64,000 nucleotides of DNA from an uncultured Bacteroidales bacterium (GTDB lineage: Bacteria > Bacteroidota > Bacteroidia > Bacteroidales > Bacteroidaceae): NCBI GenBank assembly GCA_902799685.1, contig CADCBO010000002.1, positions 1 through 64,000 of the forward strand, written 5' to 3'. The position numbers and the translations under genes are program-made. The notes under the pieces were generated by a model. That model saw only the letters and a list, made by a program, of their open reading frames with translations, searched no databases and was not told the origin of the DNA. Positions 9,806 to 18,104 of this stretch are shown here, piece after piece (position 1 is the first letter of the stretch; every line of letters starts with the position of its first letter).

Positions 9806-10200
9806 ACTAATTAGGTTTTATAGGTTATTAGTTAAATGCAAACAGGGCTATCCGCTTGACTTCCTTTCATGGTTCGTCATCTTCTTCACAGGTCTGAAGC
9901 CTACAGAATAGTTTTCCTGGCGTATCTCATAAGGCCCGCCCGTCGGCGAGTCGATTGCAAATATAACCTCCTGAAACATTCTGAGCAACATTCTTTATCA
10001 CATTTTCTCATGTTGGGACATTATTCGCAGAAAATGCAACATTTTCCTTACAACAGTGCTCATTTCATACACCTCCCGGCACTTTCACATTTTCCACACT
10101 TTCCACACAAAAACCGTCCGTTTTTGGCCCTTCGTGAATAATTATAAGGTTGTCACTCATTTCATCAGATGCCTCTGAAATTCAATGATTTCCGTCTAAA
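9806..10200. other. Intergenic region between WYL gene and secreted repeat protein
   Basis: Contains the WYL promoter and a cluster of related CACATTTTC/ACATTTTCC words between about 10000 and 10100, including the exact inverted partner of the 8621 motif. No gene is supported. Confidence 0.4.
9958..9988 (-). promoter_or_regulatory. Promoter of the WYL regulator
   Basis: On the minus strand TATATTTG (9958-9965) matches the Bacteroidetes -7 consensus TAnnTTTG, with TTG at 9986-9988, a 20-bp spacer. The predicted leader to the start at 9805 is about 145 nt, unusually long. Confidence 0.6.
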
Positions 10201-10216
10201 TTTTGGCTCCTAAAAC

Positions 10217-10247
10217 TTGCTCAGAAAGCACGGTTTTATTACATTTG
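10217..10247 (+). promoter_or_regulatory. Promoter of the secreted repeat protein
   Basis: TTG at 10217-10219 and TACATTTG at 10240-10247 (consensus TAnnTTTG), 20-bp spacer. The ATG follows at 10275. Confidence 0.6.
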
Positions 10248-10274
10248 TGTGTTAATCTTAATATCAAAACTATC

Positions 10275-10967
10275 ATGAAAAAGAACATGAAAAAACTCTT
10301 AGTGATCGTTATGGCTCTTATGCCCAGTTTATCAATCCTTGCCATGAACCCCGGTGGAATCATGATTGTTCCAGACGAACCGGGAAACATCCCCATCGTA
10401 CCTGAACCAAGTGTAGGTGGCGGCACCGGTCCCCGCATACAGAGCGTTGGCCCCAGCGACATTCCTGTTACCCCGTTGCCTCTTCCTGGCGGCCCTGGTC
10501 CCCGCATTCAGAGCAATGAACCTGATGACATCCCCATCATATCTAATCCCGGTAATGGCGACCCCGGTCCCCGTATCATGTCCGTTGGTGATGACGGTAT
10601 CGATGATGGAGGCCTCATAGACCTCGGTTTCGGTGGTGTTCGTCCGCGACAGGATATTGATCCCAATCTCATTCCTGTTACTCCGCATCCCAATCCCAAT
10701 CCCAACCCTGGCCATGAGCCGCGCATCAGGTCTGTCGTACAATATCCGGAGTGCTACCACTATGATGGAGTAGTGTACATCTACGCTGACAACACCATTA
10801 CTTATATCAACGCTTCAGTCACTCGTTATGATGACAATCAGGTCTGGAGTAATGCCGGCAGCGGTAATACGCTAAGCATTGCCGCATCGGATGCCTACGG
10901 AGTGTATTACCTGGAACTGACCCTATCATCAGGCCAGTCCTACATTGGCAAGTACATTATAGAGTAA
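10275..10967 (+). CDS. Secreted Pro/Gly-rich repeat protein with DUF3244-like C-terminus
   Basis: The start at 10275 is preferred over an upstream in-frame start because it lies 28 bp after a good -7 box and opens a clear signal peptide (MKKNMKKLLVIVMALMPSL, cleavage near residue 24). The mature part carries four degenerate repeats with the core DIPVTP followed by GPRIQSV, spaced by glycine, proline and asparagine linkers (about residues 30-155). The last 70 residues look like a single beta-sandwich of the small DUF3244-like type found in Bacteroidetes. Its role is unknown; a surface or periplasmic protein is likely. It reads opposite to the rest of the element. Confidence 0.7.
   Translation: MKKNMKKLLVIVMALMPSLSILAMNPGGIMIVPDEPGNIPIVPEPSVGGGTGPRIQSVGPSDIPVTPLPLPGGPGPRIQSNEPDDIPIISNPGNGDPGPRIMSVGDDGIDDGGLIDLGFGGVRPRQDIDPNLIPVTPHPNPNPNPGHEPRIRSVVQYPECYHYDGVVYIYADNTITYINASVTRYDDNQVWSNAGSGNTLSIAASDAYGVYYLELTLSSGQSYIGKYIIE
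10381..10740 (+). repeat. Four degenerate coding repeats
   Basis: A GGTCCCCGCAT-like core recurs at about 10428, 10495, 10567 and, more diverged, 10716, encoding GPRI(Q/M/R)S. The spacing is irregular (about 67, 72 and 150 bp). Confidence 0.6.
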
Positions 10968-10986
10968 ACAGTCTTATGACACAAGT

Positions 10987-11012
10987 AAGGGGCGCAAGTA
11001 ATTGTGCCCCTT
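10987..11012 (+). terminator. Weak terminator hairpin
   Basis: AAGGGGC (10987-10993) pairs with GCCCCTT (11006-11012), followed by a broken T-run (TTATTAATTT). It lies 20 bp after the repeat protein. Confidence 0.5.
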
Positions 11013-11018
11013 ATTAAT

Positions 11019-11048
11019 TTGCCTATTGCGTACTATACGCTATATTTG
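11019..11048 (+). promoter_or_regulatory. Promoter giving a near-leaderless lipoprotein mRNA
   Basis: TTG at 11019-11021, 19-bp spacer, TATATTTG at 11041-11048. The ATG is at 11054, so the expected transcription start is at or next to the start codon. Confidence 0.65.
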
Positions 11049-11053
11049 CAGAT

Positions 11054-11437
11054 ATGAAAAGGTTATTTTTCCTATCTGTAATACTTCTCCTATTGGCATC
11101 ATGTTCCAGTACTGAAAGGGTATCTTACTCTCAGAGTACGCTTGACAGTTTTGTCGGGCAGACACATGAAGAACTGGTACAAAGACTCGGAGCTCCAACA
11201 GAAAACGTCCCTGATGGTGGAGAAGGTTATATTCTCGTTTACGAAGGGAACAAGGACATTTTCCGTTATTCCTCAAAGTACGCTAGCAAATCCGGTACAT
11301 TACCCAAAGCACAACTATACATGAGTAAAGATGGTGTTTGCGAGCGTGTTCGTGTAGATAATACAGATAGTGTTAAGGTGACTAAAGTGGGGGGTACCAT
11401 AGTTCTGGTATTCATTCTTGCGTTGATATTTATATAA
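11054..11437 (+). CDS. Small lipoprotein with SmpA/OmlA-like fold motif
   Basis: A 127-residue protein with a lipoprotein signal peptide ending in the lipobox LLASC (Cys at residue 17). The segment FVGQTHEELVQRLGAPT resembles the first helix of SmpA/OmlA-type small outer-membrane lipoproteins. The C-terminus is a hydrophobic segment (GGTIVLVFILALIFI) ending immediately at the stop, which is odd for a lipoprotein and could mark an altered end: a protein-like reading frame continues downstream in another frame. Function unknown. Confidence 0.7.
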   Translation: MKRLFFLSVILLLLASCSSTERVSYSQSTLDSFVGQTHEELVQRLGAPTENVPDGGEGYILVYEGNKDIFRYSSKYASKSGTLPKAQLYMSKDGVCERVRVDNTDSVKVTKVGGTIVLVFILALIFI

Positions 11438-11583
11438 CTGGATCCACATCGATTTATAATCCACCCGACATCGTCCCAAGACACACCGTTCCCATCCCCA
11501 AGCACAAAGGGTTCGAATTGATTCCACACCGCAAGTATCGCGCCTACAACTATCTGGAACGAACTTTTATCGACCAAACATAA
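11434..11583 (+). pseudogene. Possible frameshifted remnant downstream of the lipoprotein
   Basis: After the lipoprotein stop a different frame stays open for 49 codons to a TAA at 11581 and encodes a protein-like stretch (IYNPPDIVPRHTVPIPKHKG and onward to YLERTFIDQT) with no own start. It may be the displaced C-terminus of the lipoprotein or debris of another gene. The rest of 11584-11816 shows nothing I can support. Confidence 0.25.
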
Positions 11584-11816
11584 TCCAAAAGTTCCTATAT
11601 GTTTCCTAAGACTGCAGAAGTTGCAGGATTGGCCTAAAATGCCAGGAAAGAATACACAATGATTGGCCCCGTCCCGCCACAAACCAACTAACCAACTCAG
11701 AACTATCCCGCAACCCTCAAACGCTCCGAAGCACAGAGCCCACAAGAGACACAGCCCGCCCGTTATCACAACGAGCAGGCCGCAAAAAAACCTAATTAAT
11801 TAAAAGACCATGAGAT

Positions 11817-14210
11817 TCAAGTATATCTTCGTTCATATTGGCCGTGGGACATGTGTTTAAATGGTTCTGTCTTGATCCAGTCTTTAAAAGCGCGCTCTTT
11901 CATGCCGTACCGTGCGGCGATGCCCACGCCCTCAGCCGTACAGAATGCTATGGGCAATTCCTGATATACGGCTTTCTGAATCTCACTCATTGTCTCTACC
12001 GGAGAACGTTTGAACAACCGGCGAGCCTTAAATGCGCAACTCAGGTAATAGGAGCAGAGATCAATTCCGCCCTTGACTGAGTCAGCCGTGATTTTCATGA
12101 TTGTATCCTGTCCGCATCCGTACTTCAATGCCTCCAGTATGATAGCAAACCTCAAACAGTATCGCTCCATCTTTGTGGCAACTTCCGGCAGCATAAACTT
12201 CTCGTTGTTCTTGACTTTGGCAATAGCGTTATACCAGTCCATATATATCTTCAGAGCATCGTCAGTCAGTCGAATTATCCTGTTCTCACCATCTAAAGGC
12301 AGACTGTATATCCGTTCTATTATCTCAAACCATTTGTCTGTAACATCCTTACTAAGTTCCTCCAGAGTGAACTGCGGGTACTCCGTCTTGTCAGGGAAGG
12401 AGAACAGCCAGCGGTCCAGAAACCCGCTCTCCATCTTGCCCTTGGCAAATTCAGGAAGCAGACCGGGTTGCATCGTCCCGATAATTCCAACAAAAGAGTC
12501 ATCAATCTTCATCGGCTGGCTGTTCATGCGATTCACCGATACTTCACCGCCATTGAACAGCTGGGTCCAAACCTGCTCATCATTCCCGGTGCGGTACTTA
12601 TTGAAGTTCTTGATAAAGCCCATGAGCTCATCGACATATACTGCCAAACCACGCGGATTGATCTTGTGCTGCTTAATCAGAACCTCAGTAGTGAAATCGC
12701 TCATGATAGTCTGATTGTATTTCGGCTCATCTACAGCCATACACTTGCCCATATTGGCCTTACGCATAGTCTGGGTGTACTTTGAAAACTCATCCTCAAA
12801 CTTCTTCATCTCCAGTCTATCACGCTCAACCAGTGGCTTCATGGCATACCTCAGAGGTGCACTCTTGTTGGAGCCGGGTTTGCCAATCAAGGCCATATAG
12901 AGAATGGCCTTGTCAAACCACTCATGCTTAAGCTCCACCTTGATGCTGTTGCCTACGGCAATGCTGGCCACAAACAAAAGGCTTGATGCTATATGGTCCT
13001 TGCTGAAGTTCAGACATTTGTTTGTCTCATTGATGATGCGCTGCACATCATCCGGGAACACCTCAACAGGATAGACAGTCTCTTCAAACAGGTGCCCCGT
13101 CATAGGCATAACGCCATATTGGTGGCACTTATAGAAGAACGTTCCAATACCGATGGTATCGGTGTTTTTCACGAATCTGTTCCAGATCTTACGGTTACCC
13201 TCCTTGTCGTAGTTATTGCTGAATTTGGATATACGGTCAAACACCTCCCAACCGAATTCGCCATGGCCACTCAAGGCCATGCCAATTCTCATCCAGTCAT
13301 CATAGTTCTGGACCGCAATACCTTTACGTTCCCATTCCTCACAATAGGCCTTAATCTTCGTAACGGTAGGATCCACCTTTAAACGCCGGATGGGGCAGGA
13401 CGGATATTCTTCATCCGCGGTGTCATACTGCTGGGCTGCATCATTAGCTTCAGCTTCACCTCCTTCAACCTCATCAGCATAAACCATTACCTGGTCATCG
13501 GCATCCGACGGCAGCGGCCTGCCGCTGTCTGCCAACTCCTCCCAGTAAGCCTCCTCAGTTCCTTCAGGCAGGGAGTAGAAGCTGCAGTTATTATTGTAGA
13601 TGGGTGCCTCATCAAAGGCCACAAACCTAAGCCAGTTCACCGGCTTGCACTGCTGGTCCACATCGAGGCCCAGCTGCTTCATTTCACGTGTCAGAGCATA
13701 GTAGTACAACTCATGCTTGCCGTAGTCATCATTATCTACCGGTACAATAGCAAACATGCCTCTCTTGCTGGCCGAAAGGCCCACATACCAGACATAGGGC
13801 AGGGCTGCCACGCTTTTCTTCGCTTCCTCCACATCATAAACATCATCAAAGTCCAGCACCACCACGCCATTGTACTTTTTCACCTTATCGCTCAGGGCCA
13901 GATTCTTGCGTCTGGTCTTGACCATACATGAGATAACTGCGCCGGCAAGAGTGAATTTCTTGAATGTCCTGCGCTTCTTCTTATCCGGCTCCTGCCAGAT
14001 TTTCTTCAGTTGGTTGATATACCGTGTGCCAAGCGTCAGGAACTCGGTAAGCTTGATCTCCTTCGGGAAATCCATCACCCGGGCATACTGCTCAAGTTTC
14101 TGTTCCTCTGTACTGTTCGGCAAATATCTGGGCACTACCACCTCAAACAAGCTAACATAGACCTCCTCTGGGTCAAAATGTTTTCTCTTAGCATTAATAC
14201 AGTTTTCCAT
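11817..14210 (-). CDS. Mobile-element primase/helicase-like protein (BT4734-like, PriCT-2, DUF3987)
   Basis: A 797-residue protein in three parts. The N-terminal BT4734/VirE-N-like domain has a primase-like acidic motif VVVLDFDDV (about 115-123) and GLSASKRGMF (about 144-153). A PriCT-2-like segment (about 285-365; YDDWMRIGMALSG) follows. The C-terminal DUF3987 helicase-like domain has a Walker A GKPGSNKS at 443-450 and a Walker B-like AVYVDELMG downstream. Such proteins are replication-type proteins of Bacteroidetes integrative elements and phage satellites. It sits in the same orientation as the excisionase-like HTH gene and integrase, supporting a mobile element. Confidence 0.87.
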   Translation of the reverse strand: MENCINAKRKHFDPEEVYVSLFEVVVPRYLPNSTEEQKLEQYARVMDFPKEIKLTEFLTLGTRYINQLKKIWQEPDKKKRRTFKKFTLAGAVISCMVKTRRKNLALSDKVKKYNGVVVLDFDDVYDVEEAKKSVAALPYVWYVGLSASKRGMFAIVPVDNDDYGKHELYYYALTREMKQLGLDVDQQCKPVNWLRFVAFDEAPIYNNNCSFYSLPEGTEEAYWEELADSGRPLPSDADDQVMVYADEVEGGEAEANDAAQQYDTADEEYPSCPIRRLKVDPTVTKIKAYCEEWERKGIAVQNYDDWMRIGMALSGHGEFGWEVFDRISKFSNNYDKEGNRKIWNRFVKNTDTIGIGTFFYKCHQYGVMPMTGHLFEETVYPVEVFPDDVQRIINETNKCLNFSKDHIASSLLFVASIAVGNSIKVELKHEWFDKAILYMALIGKPGSNKSAPLRYAMKPLVERDRLEMKKFEDEFSKYTQTMRKANMGKCMAVDEPKYNQTIMSDFTTEVLIKQHKINPRGLAVYVDELMGFIKNFNKYRTGNDEQVWTQLFNGGEVSVNRMNSQPMKIDDSFVGIIGTMQPGLLPEFAKGKMESGFLDRWLFSFPDKTEYPQFTLEELSKDVTDKWFEIIERIYSLPLDGENRIIRLTDDALKIYMDWYNAIAKVKNNEKFMLPEVATKMERYCLRFAIILEALKYGCGQDTIMKITADSVKGGIDLCSYYLSCAFKARRLFKRSPVETMSEIQKAVYQELPIAFCTAEGVGIAARYGMKERAFKDWIKTEPFKHMSHGQYERRYT

Positions 14211-14297
14211 TGTAACAAGGACCTATTGAGAACGTGGGCGCAAAATAACAACCTCTAATTCTCATTTTCTGAAAACACATACTAATCAATCTCATTT

Positions 14298-14612
14298 TTA
14301 TACAGCATCCTTAATCTTATGGTACTTGCGCGTGTTCACTTTACCATAGGAACAAGTCTTGAACAGGGCATTCACATCCTTTCTAAGGAACAGGACACGC
14401 CCCTTATCCTTGATCTTGGGCAGTTCGCGGTTCTTGACGCGTCTGTCAACTGTCTGGCGTGAGATGAAGAATTCATTCTGAATCTGCTTAAATGTCATGT
14501 ATTCAGACTTGTTGTCTTCCTCTTCCACTGTCGCCAACCTCTTCAGGATTTCGTTTGTAACACGGTCGGCGACCATTGTCACACATTCATTGAAAAAATC
14601 TTCCAATTCCAT
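14298..14612 (-). CDS. Excisionase-like helix-turn-helix protein
   Basis: The start at 14612 (MELEDFF) is chosen because the upstream extension of the frame covers an operator-like repeat and promoter. The 104-residue product contains a MerR/HTH_17-type domain (YMTFKQIQNEFFISRQTVDRRVKNRELP, about residues 40-70), in which a short HTH is followed by a wing with KIKDKGRVLFLRKDV. Proteins of this type act as recombination directionality factors or regulators in Bacteroidetes elements. It lies between the integrase-side genes and the DUF3987 gene on the same strand. Confidence 0.8.
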   Translation of the reverse strand: MELEDFFNECVTMVADRVTNEILKRLATVEEEDNKSEYMTFKQIQNEFFISRQTVDRRVKNRELPKIKDKGRVLFLRKDVNALFKTCSYGKVNTRKYHKIKDAV

Positions 14613-14619
14613 TATACAA

Positions 14620-14642
14620 CTGTTATAAGTGATAGATAACAG
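14620..14642. promoter_or_regulatory. Operator-like inverted repeat in front of the HTH gene
   Basis: CTGTTAT (14620-14626) and ATAACAG (14636-14642) form a perfect 7-bp inverted repeat with a 9-bp spacer, 8 bp upstream of the start codon. Likely autoregulation site for the HTH protein, inferred from position. Confidence 0.5.
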
Positions 14643-14681
14643 CTGTGGCCACAACTGTACCGGAGCAACCCCCCGGCACCG

Positions 14682-14710
14682 CAAAAGTATATAGCGCTTT
14701 TCTGTTACAA
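14682..14710 (-). promoter_or_regulatory. Promoter of the HTH gene
   Basis: Minus strand TACTTTTG at 14682-14689 with TTG at 14708-14710, 18-bp spacer. Confidence 0.5.
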
Positions 14711-14758
14711 AAGCAAGCCCTCGTGCAGACAGCGTCTGCATAATGGCATCTGTAGAAA

Positions 14759-14793
14759 CAAAAACGGAGCACTGTCATATCAGTTCTCCGTTT
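14759..14793 (-). terminator. Intrinsic terminator after the unknown gene at 14834
   Basis: AAACGGAG and CTCCGTTT (about 14762-14769 and 14786-14793) pair perfectly; on the minus strand the stem is followed by a T-rich tract. It sits about 40 bp past the stop of the upstream gene. Confidence 0.65.
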
Positions 14794-14833
14794 CTTTCAA
14801 TCAAATCAATGTAGATAAGTTGTAGATTATTTC

Positions 14834-15619
14834 TCAGTCACTTTTTTTGCTTGTAACATCCTGTATCGGCCTGATGATGCCAAATATCTCATATTGGTTC
14901 AACTCAAGCCTCGGCCCATGCTGCGAGTAATTGAGAGGGATAGGGGTGCCGTTTGTCCGGGTGAATACAAACGAGTCATTCATCTCCTTGCAGCTCTTGC
15001 CCAGCATCATACCCATGACTACAGCCTGGTTCTTATCCCCAATCCAACGGGGCCTGCCCGCCAAAGACACACCGTTCATCACGAACTCCCTGATATCATC
15101 ATCCGTAGCGCCGGTAAAGAACCGCCGCAGCCTCGATGCTATGCCACGAAAAGGATCGTCCAAACGTATGCCAAGCCCACAGTTCCTCCTGCAGTACATA
15201 TAGATGGCGTCAGCCTCTTTTTCCCAGCTGCATATTAGTATAAGGTATTCAATCGGCCGCCAGTCTTCACCAAACAAATCCTCAATCTCCTGGTCGTGGG
15301 CTTCGGCCGTCTCCTCAAACTCACTTGCAACAGTATGGAACCTGTTGCAAGCCTCCAGAAATACCTTCAGCTCATCCAACAACAGGTCATTCTGGACAAT
15401 GGTATTCCAATCCTCACGTATGTTATCAAGCAACTCAAAGTAGTTCTGCTTCAGGGGCCTGTAACTGTCACGGATAATATCCCTTTCAAACCGGCATCCG
15501 CCAAGAGGCTCGTTTTCATCCGCCCCGCGTCCTACAAACAACGAAACCGCCGCCATGGCATCAGCCACAGCTGCAGTCATATTGCGGATTGTCTTCATCA
15601 ACTCACTTCTCCTTGTCAT
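14834..15619 (-). CDS. Conserved-looking protein of unknown function
   Basis: A 261-residue, mostly hydrophilic protein without signal peptide or membrane segments. Visible features are a helical N-terminal half (about residues 50-120), an acidic stretch (AHDQEIEDLFGEDW, about 105-120), two Cys-containing patches and a C-terminal part with an SLAGRPRWIGDKNQAVVMG stretch. I recognise no family. It lies between the integrase and the HTH gene, the usual place for element-specific genes of unknown role. Confidence 0.6.
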   Translation of the reverse strand: MTRRSELMKTIRNMTAAVADAMAAVSLFVGRGADENEPLGGCRFERDIIRDSYRPLKQNYFELLDNIREDWNTIVQNDLLLDELKVFLEACNRFHTVASEFEETAEAHDQEIEDLFGEDWRPIEYLILICSWEKEADAIYMYCRRNCGLGIRLDDPFRGIASRLRRFFTGATDDDIREFVMNGVSLAGRPRWIGDKNQAVVMGMMLGKSCKEMNDSFVFTRTNGTPIPLNYSQHGPRLELNQYEIFGIIRPIQDVTSKKSD

Positions 15620-15776
15620 AGAAGCAAACCAGGAAATATCAAATACTGGAAATAATTAGGTCTAAAGTCGGCCGCAAAATTAACATTCTTAGTTTAAAAT
15701 CAGCCCTATAACAATTAAAAAAGCAGAGGCAAGCCCCTAAAGACCTGCCCCCGTGTATATCCTTGCAGTTTGTATG

Positions 15777-17156
15777 TCAATCAAAGTAATCGTACTTGTC
15801 CACAATCTTCTCCAGCACCTCAATCTCGTCAGCCTTGATATACTTCTTGAGGTTCTGAACGGTGGAGTGTCCTGTTATCTTCATGATATCGTAGAAATCC
15901 ATTCCGGAAAGATACATCAGAGTCGCACCGGTACGTCTGGCCGTATGGGTGTGAATCAACTCATACTTTTTCTTGATAACCGTCTTTCTCTTGCCGCCCT
16001 CGATATAGTCAATCTTGACAGGCTCATCCAGTCCTGCCCACTCGGCAATCTTCTTCATGTTGTCATTCACATTCTGGTCGGAGAGGTGGGGTATCTCATA
16101 ATTGTATTTCTCAAAGATCTTACGCAACTCGGTAGAGCAGGGGATGGCTACCCTGGCGCCGGTCTTCTTCTGAGTGATGTTCACCACCAGAACCTCCTTC
16201 TTCTCGATGGCCTCAATCATCTTGCCCGGATGCTCAGGATCCTCTTTTTCGACCACCTTCTTTATAATATGAGTCTGCAGGTCCTCTTTCTTGATGTTGT
16301 TGTAATCAGATACGCGTTGGGCCGTCCATACACCAATCATGAAGATATCGCGTGCCAGGTCATAGCCGTAAGTCTTATTGCTCAGATCCACCGCACGAAT
16401 CTTCTCAAGGTCCTCCTTTGTCAGATAGATGGTGTCAACCTCAACGCGGGCTCCCTTAAACATCTTATTCTTAAAGGCCACATTCGTATGATATCCCTCA
16501 ATCTGAGCTGAATTCATGAATGACTTCAGCCAATTGATATTCTTGCCAATAGTATTCAGTGCATAGTTCTGGTCATTGAGGAATGCCAGGTACCTGCGGT
16601 AGAAATCCATATCGATATCATCGAAGTTATAAGTTCTCTTTGTTTTTTTCTCAAAAGCTCTGTAGTGGTCAATAGCCTGTTTGATGCTGGTCAGAGTGCC
16701 CTGGGAAAAGACGGTGTTCTTCTCAGTAAGTCTTATGCCCGCTTTTGCATCTGCATAAAAATCATCTATATACTTACTCAGAGTCATCTTCTTAGCCTCT
16801 GCTTCTGCCATCCTGCGTTCCTCTTCACGGCGTCTGTCTTCCTCAATCTCTCTCTTGAAGGTACAATCATAGATAATCTGATGAACGTGGTCATAAGTCA
16901 ATGCAACACCATTATCAATTTTTTGGTTGATTTCCATGAACATGTCATTGACAGCACCCAGAATACGTTGTATTATCTCGTTGTCACGGTACTGTCTCAT
17001 GTAAGTGGGGTTGTTTCTGCGTTCCCAGATGTTGGGCTCAATAAAGAGGTTGGTACCCAGTCGTACGTCAACTTTGAGCTTCCGACTTTGCACTCTCACA
17101 AAAATCTGTGCTTTTCCGTCCTTAATTGACGGACTCAAAACGAAATTTACAGCCAT
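15777..17156 (-). CDS. Tyrosine-type site-specific integrase
   Basis: The start at 17156 (MAVNFVLSPSIKDGKAQ) is chosen over an upstream start because it opens directly into the arm-binding domain. The 459-residue enzyme has an arm-type DNA-binding domain (about 1-90), a SAM-like core-binding domain (about 124-225) and a catalytic domain with the full set R281 (TAQRVSDY), H404 and R407 (HTAR), H430 (GHST) and Y439 (LKKYI). It is therefore predicted active in integrating the element. No tRNA gene is seen beside it; the element boundary is probably in the intergenic region to its right. Confidence 0.95.
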   Translation of the reverse strand: MAVNFVLSPSIKDGKAQIFVRVQSRKLKVDVRLGTNLFIEPNIWERRNNPTYMRQYRDNEIIQRILGAVNDMFMEINQKIDNGVALTYDHVHQIIYDCTFKREIEEDRRREEERRMAEAEAKKMTLSKYIDDFYADAKAGIRLTEKNTVFSQGTLTSIKQAIDHYRAFEKKTKRTYNFDDIDMDFYRRYLAFLNDQNYALNTIGKNINWLKSFMNSAQIEGYHTNVAFKNKMFKGARVEVDTIYLTKEDLEKIRAVDLSNKTYGYDLARDIFMIGVWTAQRVSDYNNIKKEDLQTHIIKKVVEKEDPEHPGKMIEAIEKKEVLVVNITQKKTGARVAIPCSTELRKIFEKYNYEIPHLSDQNVNDNMKKIAEWAGLDEPVKIDYIEGGKRKTVIKKKYELIHTHTARRTGATLMYLSGMDFYDIMKITGHSTVQNLKKYIKADEIEVLEKIVDKYDYFD

Positions 17157-17350
17157 GAAATCGGGTTTTAAAGTATCTGTAACAAAGATAATATAAAATT
17201 GTATCACCTACCTACATTCTACCTACATTTTTTCAACATCATGCAACAATTTGAAACGCCCAATTGTATTAAAACATTGATAATCATATAATATACGTTA
17301 CAAACAAGTATCACCATATATCACCAAATAGTCCCATACGCACCGCGGAA

Positions 17351-17380
17351 AACCGCTTCAGAGGTACTTCTGAAGCGGTT
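17351..17380. terminator. Perfect 12-bp hairpin, probably bidirectional terminator
   Basis: AACCGCTTCAGA (17351-17362) and TCTGAAGCGGTT (17369-17380) with a 6-nt loop, followed on the plus strand by CGCTTTTAT. It lies between integrase and SGNH hydrolase in the region where the element's right end is expected; the tandem GCCCAC words at about 17406-17422 lie nearby. Confidence 0.6.
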
Positions 17381-17444
17381 CGCTTTTATAACGGTACCTA
17401 AACGGTGCCCACATTATGCCCACTTTTTTTGATAGGCGGTAATT

Positions 17445-18104
17445 TTATTTGATAGCCTCCAGCAGTTGGTCGCAGATGCTCTTCATGCCGGCTATTGAAG
17501 GATGACCGTTCTGCTTATCTATGTCATGGAGCTCAATAAGCTGTACGTTGCAATGTTTGCAAACCTCACGCATTGATTCGTTGAAGTTTTCGCGGAGCTC
17601 GGAGTTCAGGATTGAGTAGAGCTTGGCTTTGGGGTACTGTTTCTTGAGCATATCAATCAGGCAGGCCATTGCGGGTCGGAAGTTCTTACAGTCGTCCTTG
17701 GTCCAGTCAGACCACTGATACTCACCCAGAGGCGCATTTGCCCATGCATCGTTGGTGCCGCCAAAGATAAAGATGATATCGGGATTGCCCAGCCTGTCCA
17801 CGCGTGATATGAAGTTGTTGCGTGAAGCATCCATACGGCCGTATCCTGTGCCGCAGATTGTAGAGCCACCCCACGAATCGTTCTTTTCCAACTCATAACC
17901 TTTGGCCTTGATGTAGAGGTCCCACCATGTCTGTGATACTTCTGTGACGTCGTTTCTGTCATTGGGATAGAACGGATTGTAACCTTCGGGATTTACTCCC
18001 TGGAAAGTGGAATAAGAATCGCCCAGGATAGAAACTTTTTTAGTCTGTGCTGACACAGCAACAGTTGCGGCAGCCAGCAATGCTAATGCAAAAATTTTTT
18101 TCAT
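17445..18104 (-). CDS. Secreted SGNH/GDSL-family hydrolase
   Basis: A 219-residue protein with a signal peptide (MKKIFALALLAAATVAVSAQ). Block I is GDSYS (Ser at residue 30), block III is GGTNDAW, and block V has a histidine in NGHPSIAGM. This is an SGNH esterase/lipase-type fold acting outside the cytoplasm; the substrate (an acyl or acetyl ester, perhaps on polysaccharide) cannot be told. The start overlaps the stop of the membrane protein upstream by 4 bp. Confidence 0.85.
   Translation of the reverse strand: MKKIFALALLAAATVAVSAQTKKVSILGDSYSTFQGVNPEGYNPFYPNDRNDVTEVSQTWWDLYIKAKGYELEKNDSWGGSTICGTGYGRMDASRNNFISRVDRLGNPDIIFIFGGTNDAWANAPLGEYQWSDWTKDDCKNFRPAMACLIDMLKKQYPKAKLYSILNSELRENFNESMREVCKHCNVQLIELHDIDKQNGHPSIAGMKSICDQLLEAIK

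Noticed and set aside
11266-11769. Minus-strand open frame of 167 codons overlapping the lipoprotein gene
   Set aside because: Its composition is rich in Cys and Trp, it overlaps a real lipoprotein gene with its own promoter, and no start signal or family is seen; it is the complement of the remnant frame.
15753-16511. Plus-strand open frame of 252 codons across the integrase gene
   Set aside because: Antisense of the catalytic domain with all active-site residues intact on the other strand.
17157-17444. tRNA gene as integration target of the element
   Set aside because: No cloverleaf or tRNA 3' end could be recognised beside the integrase; I also found no tRNA elsewhere in the window by eye.
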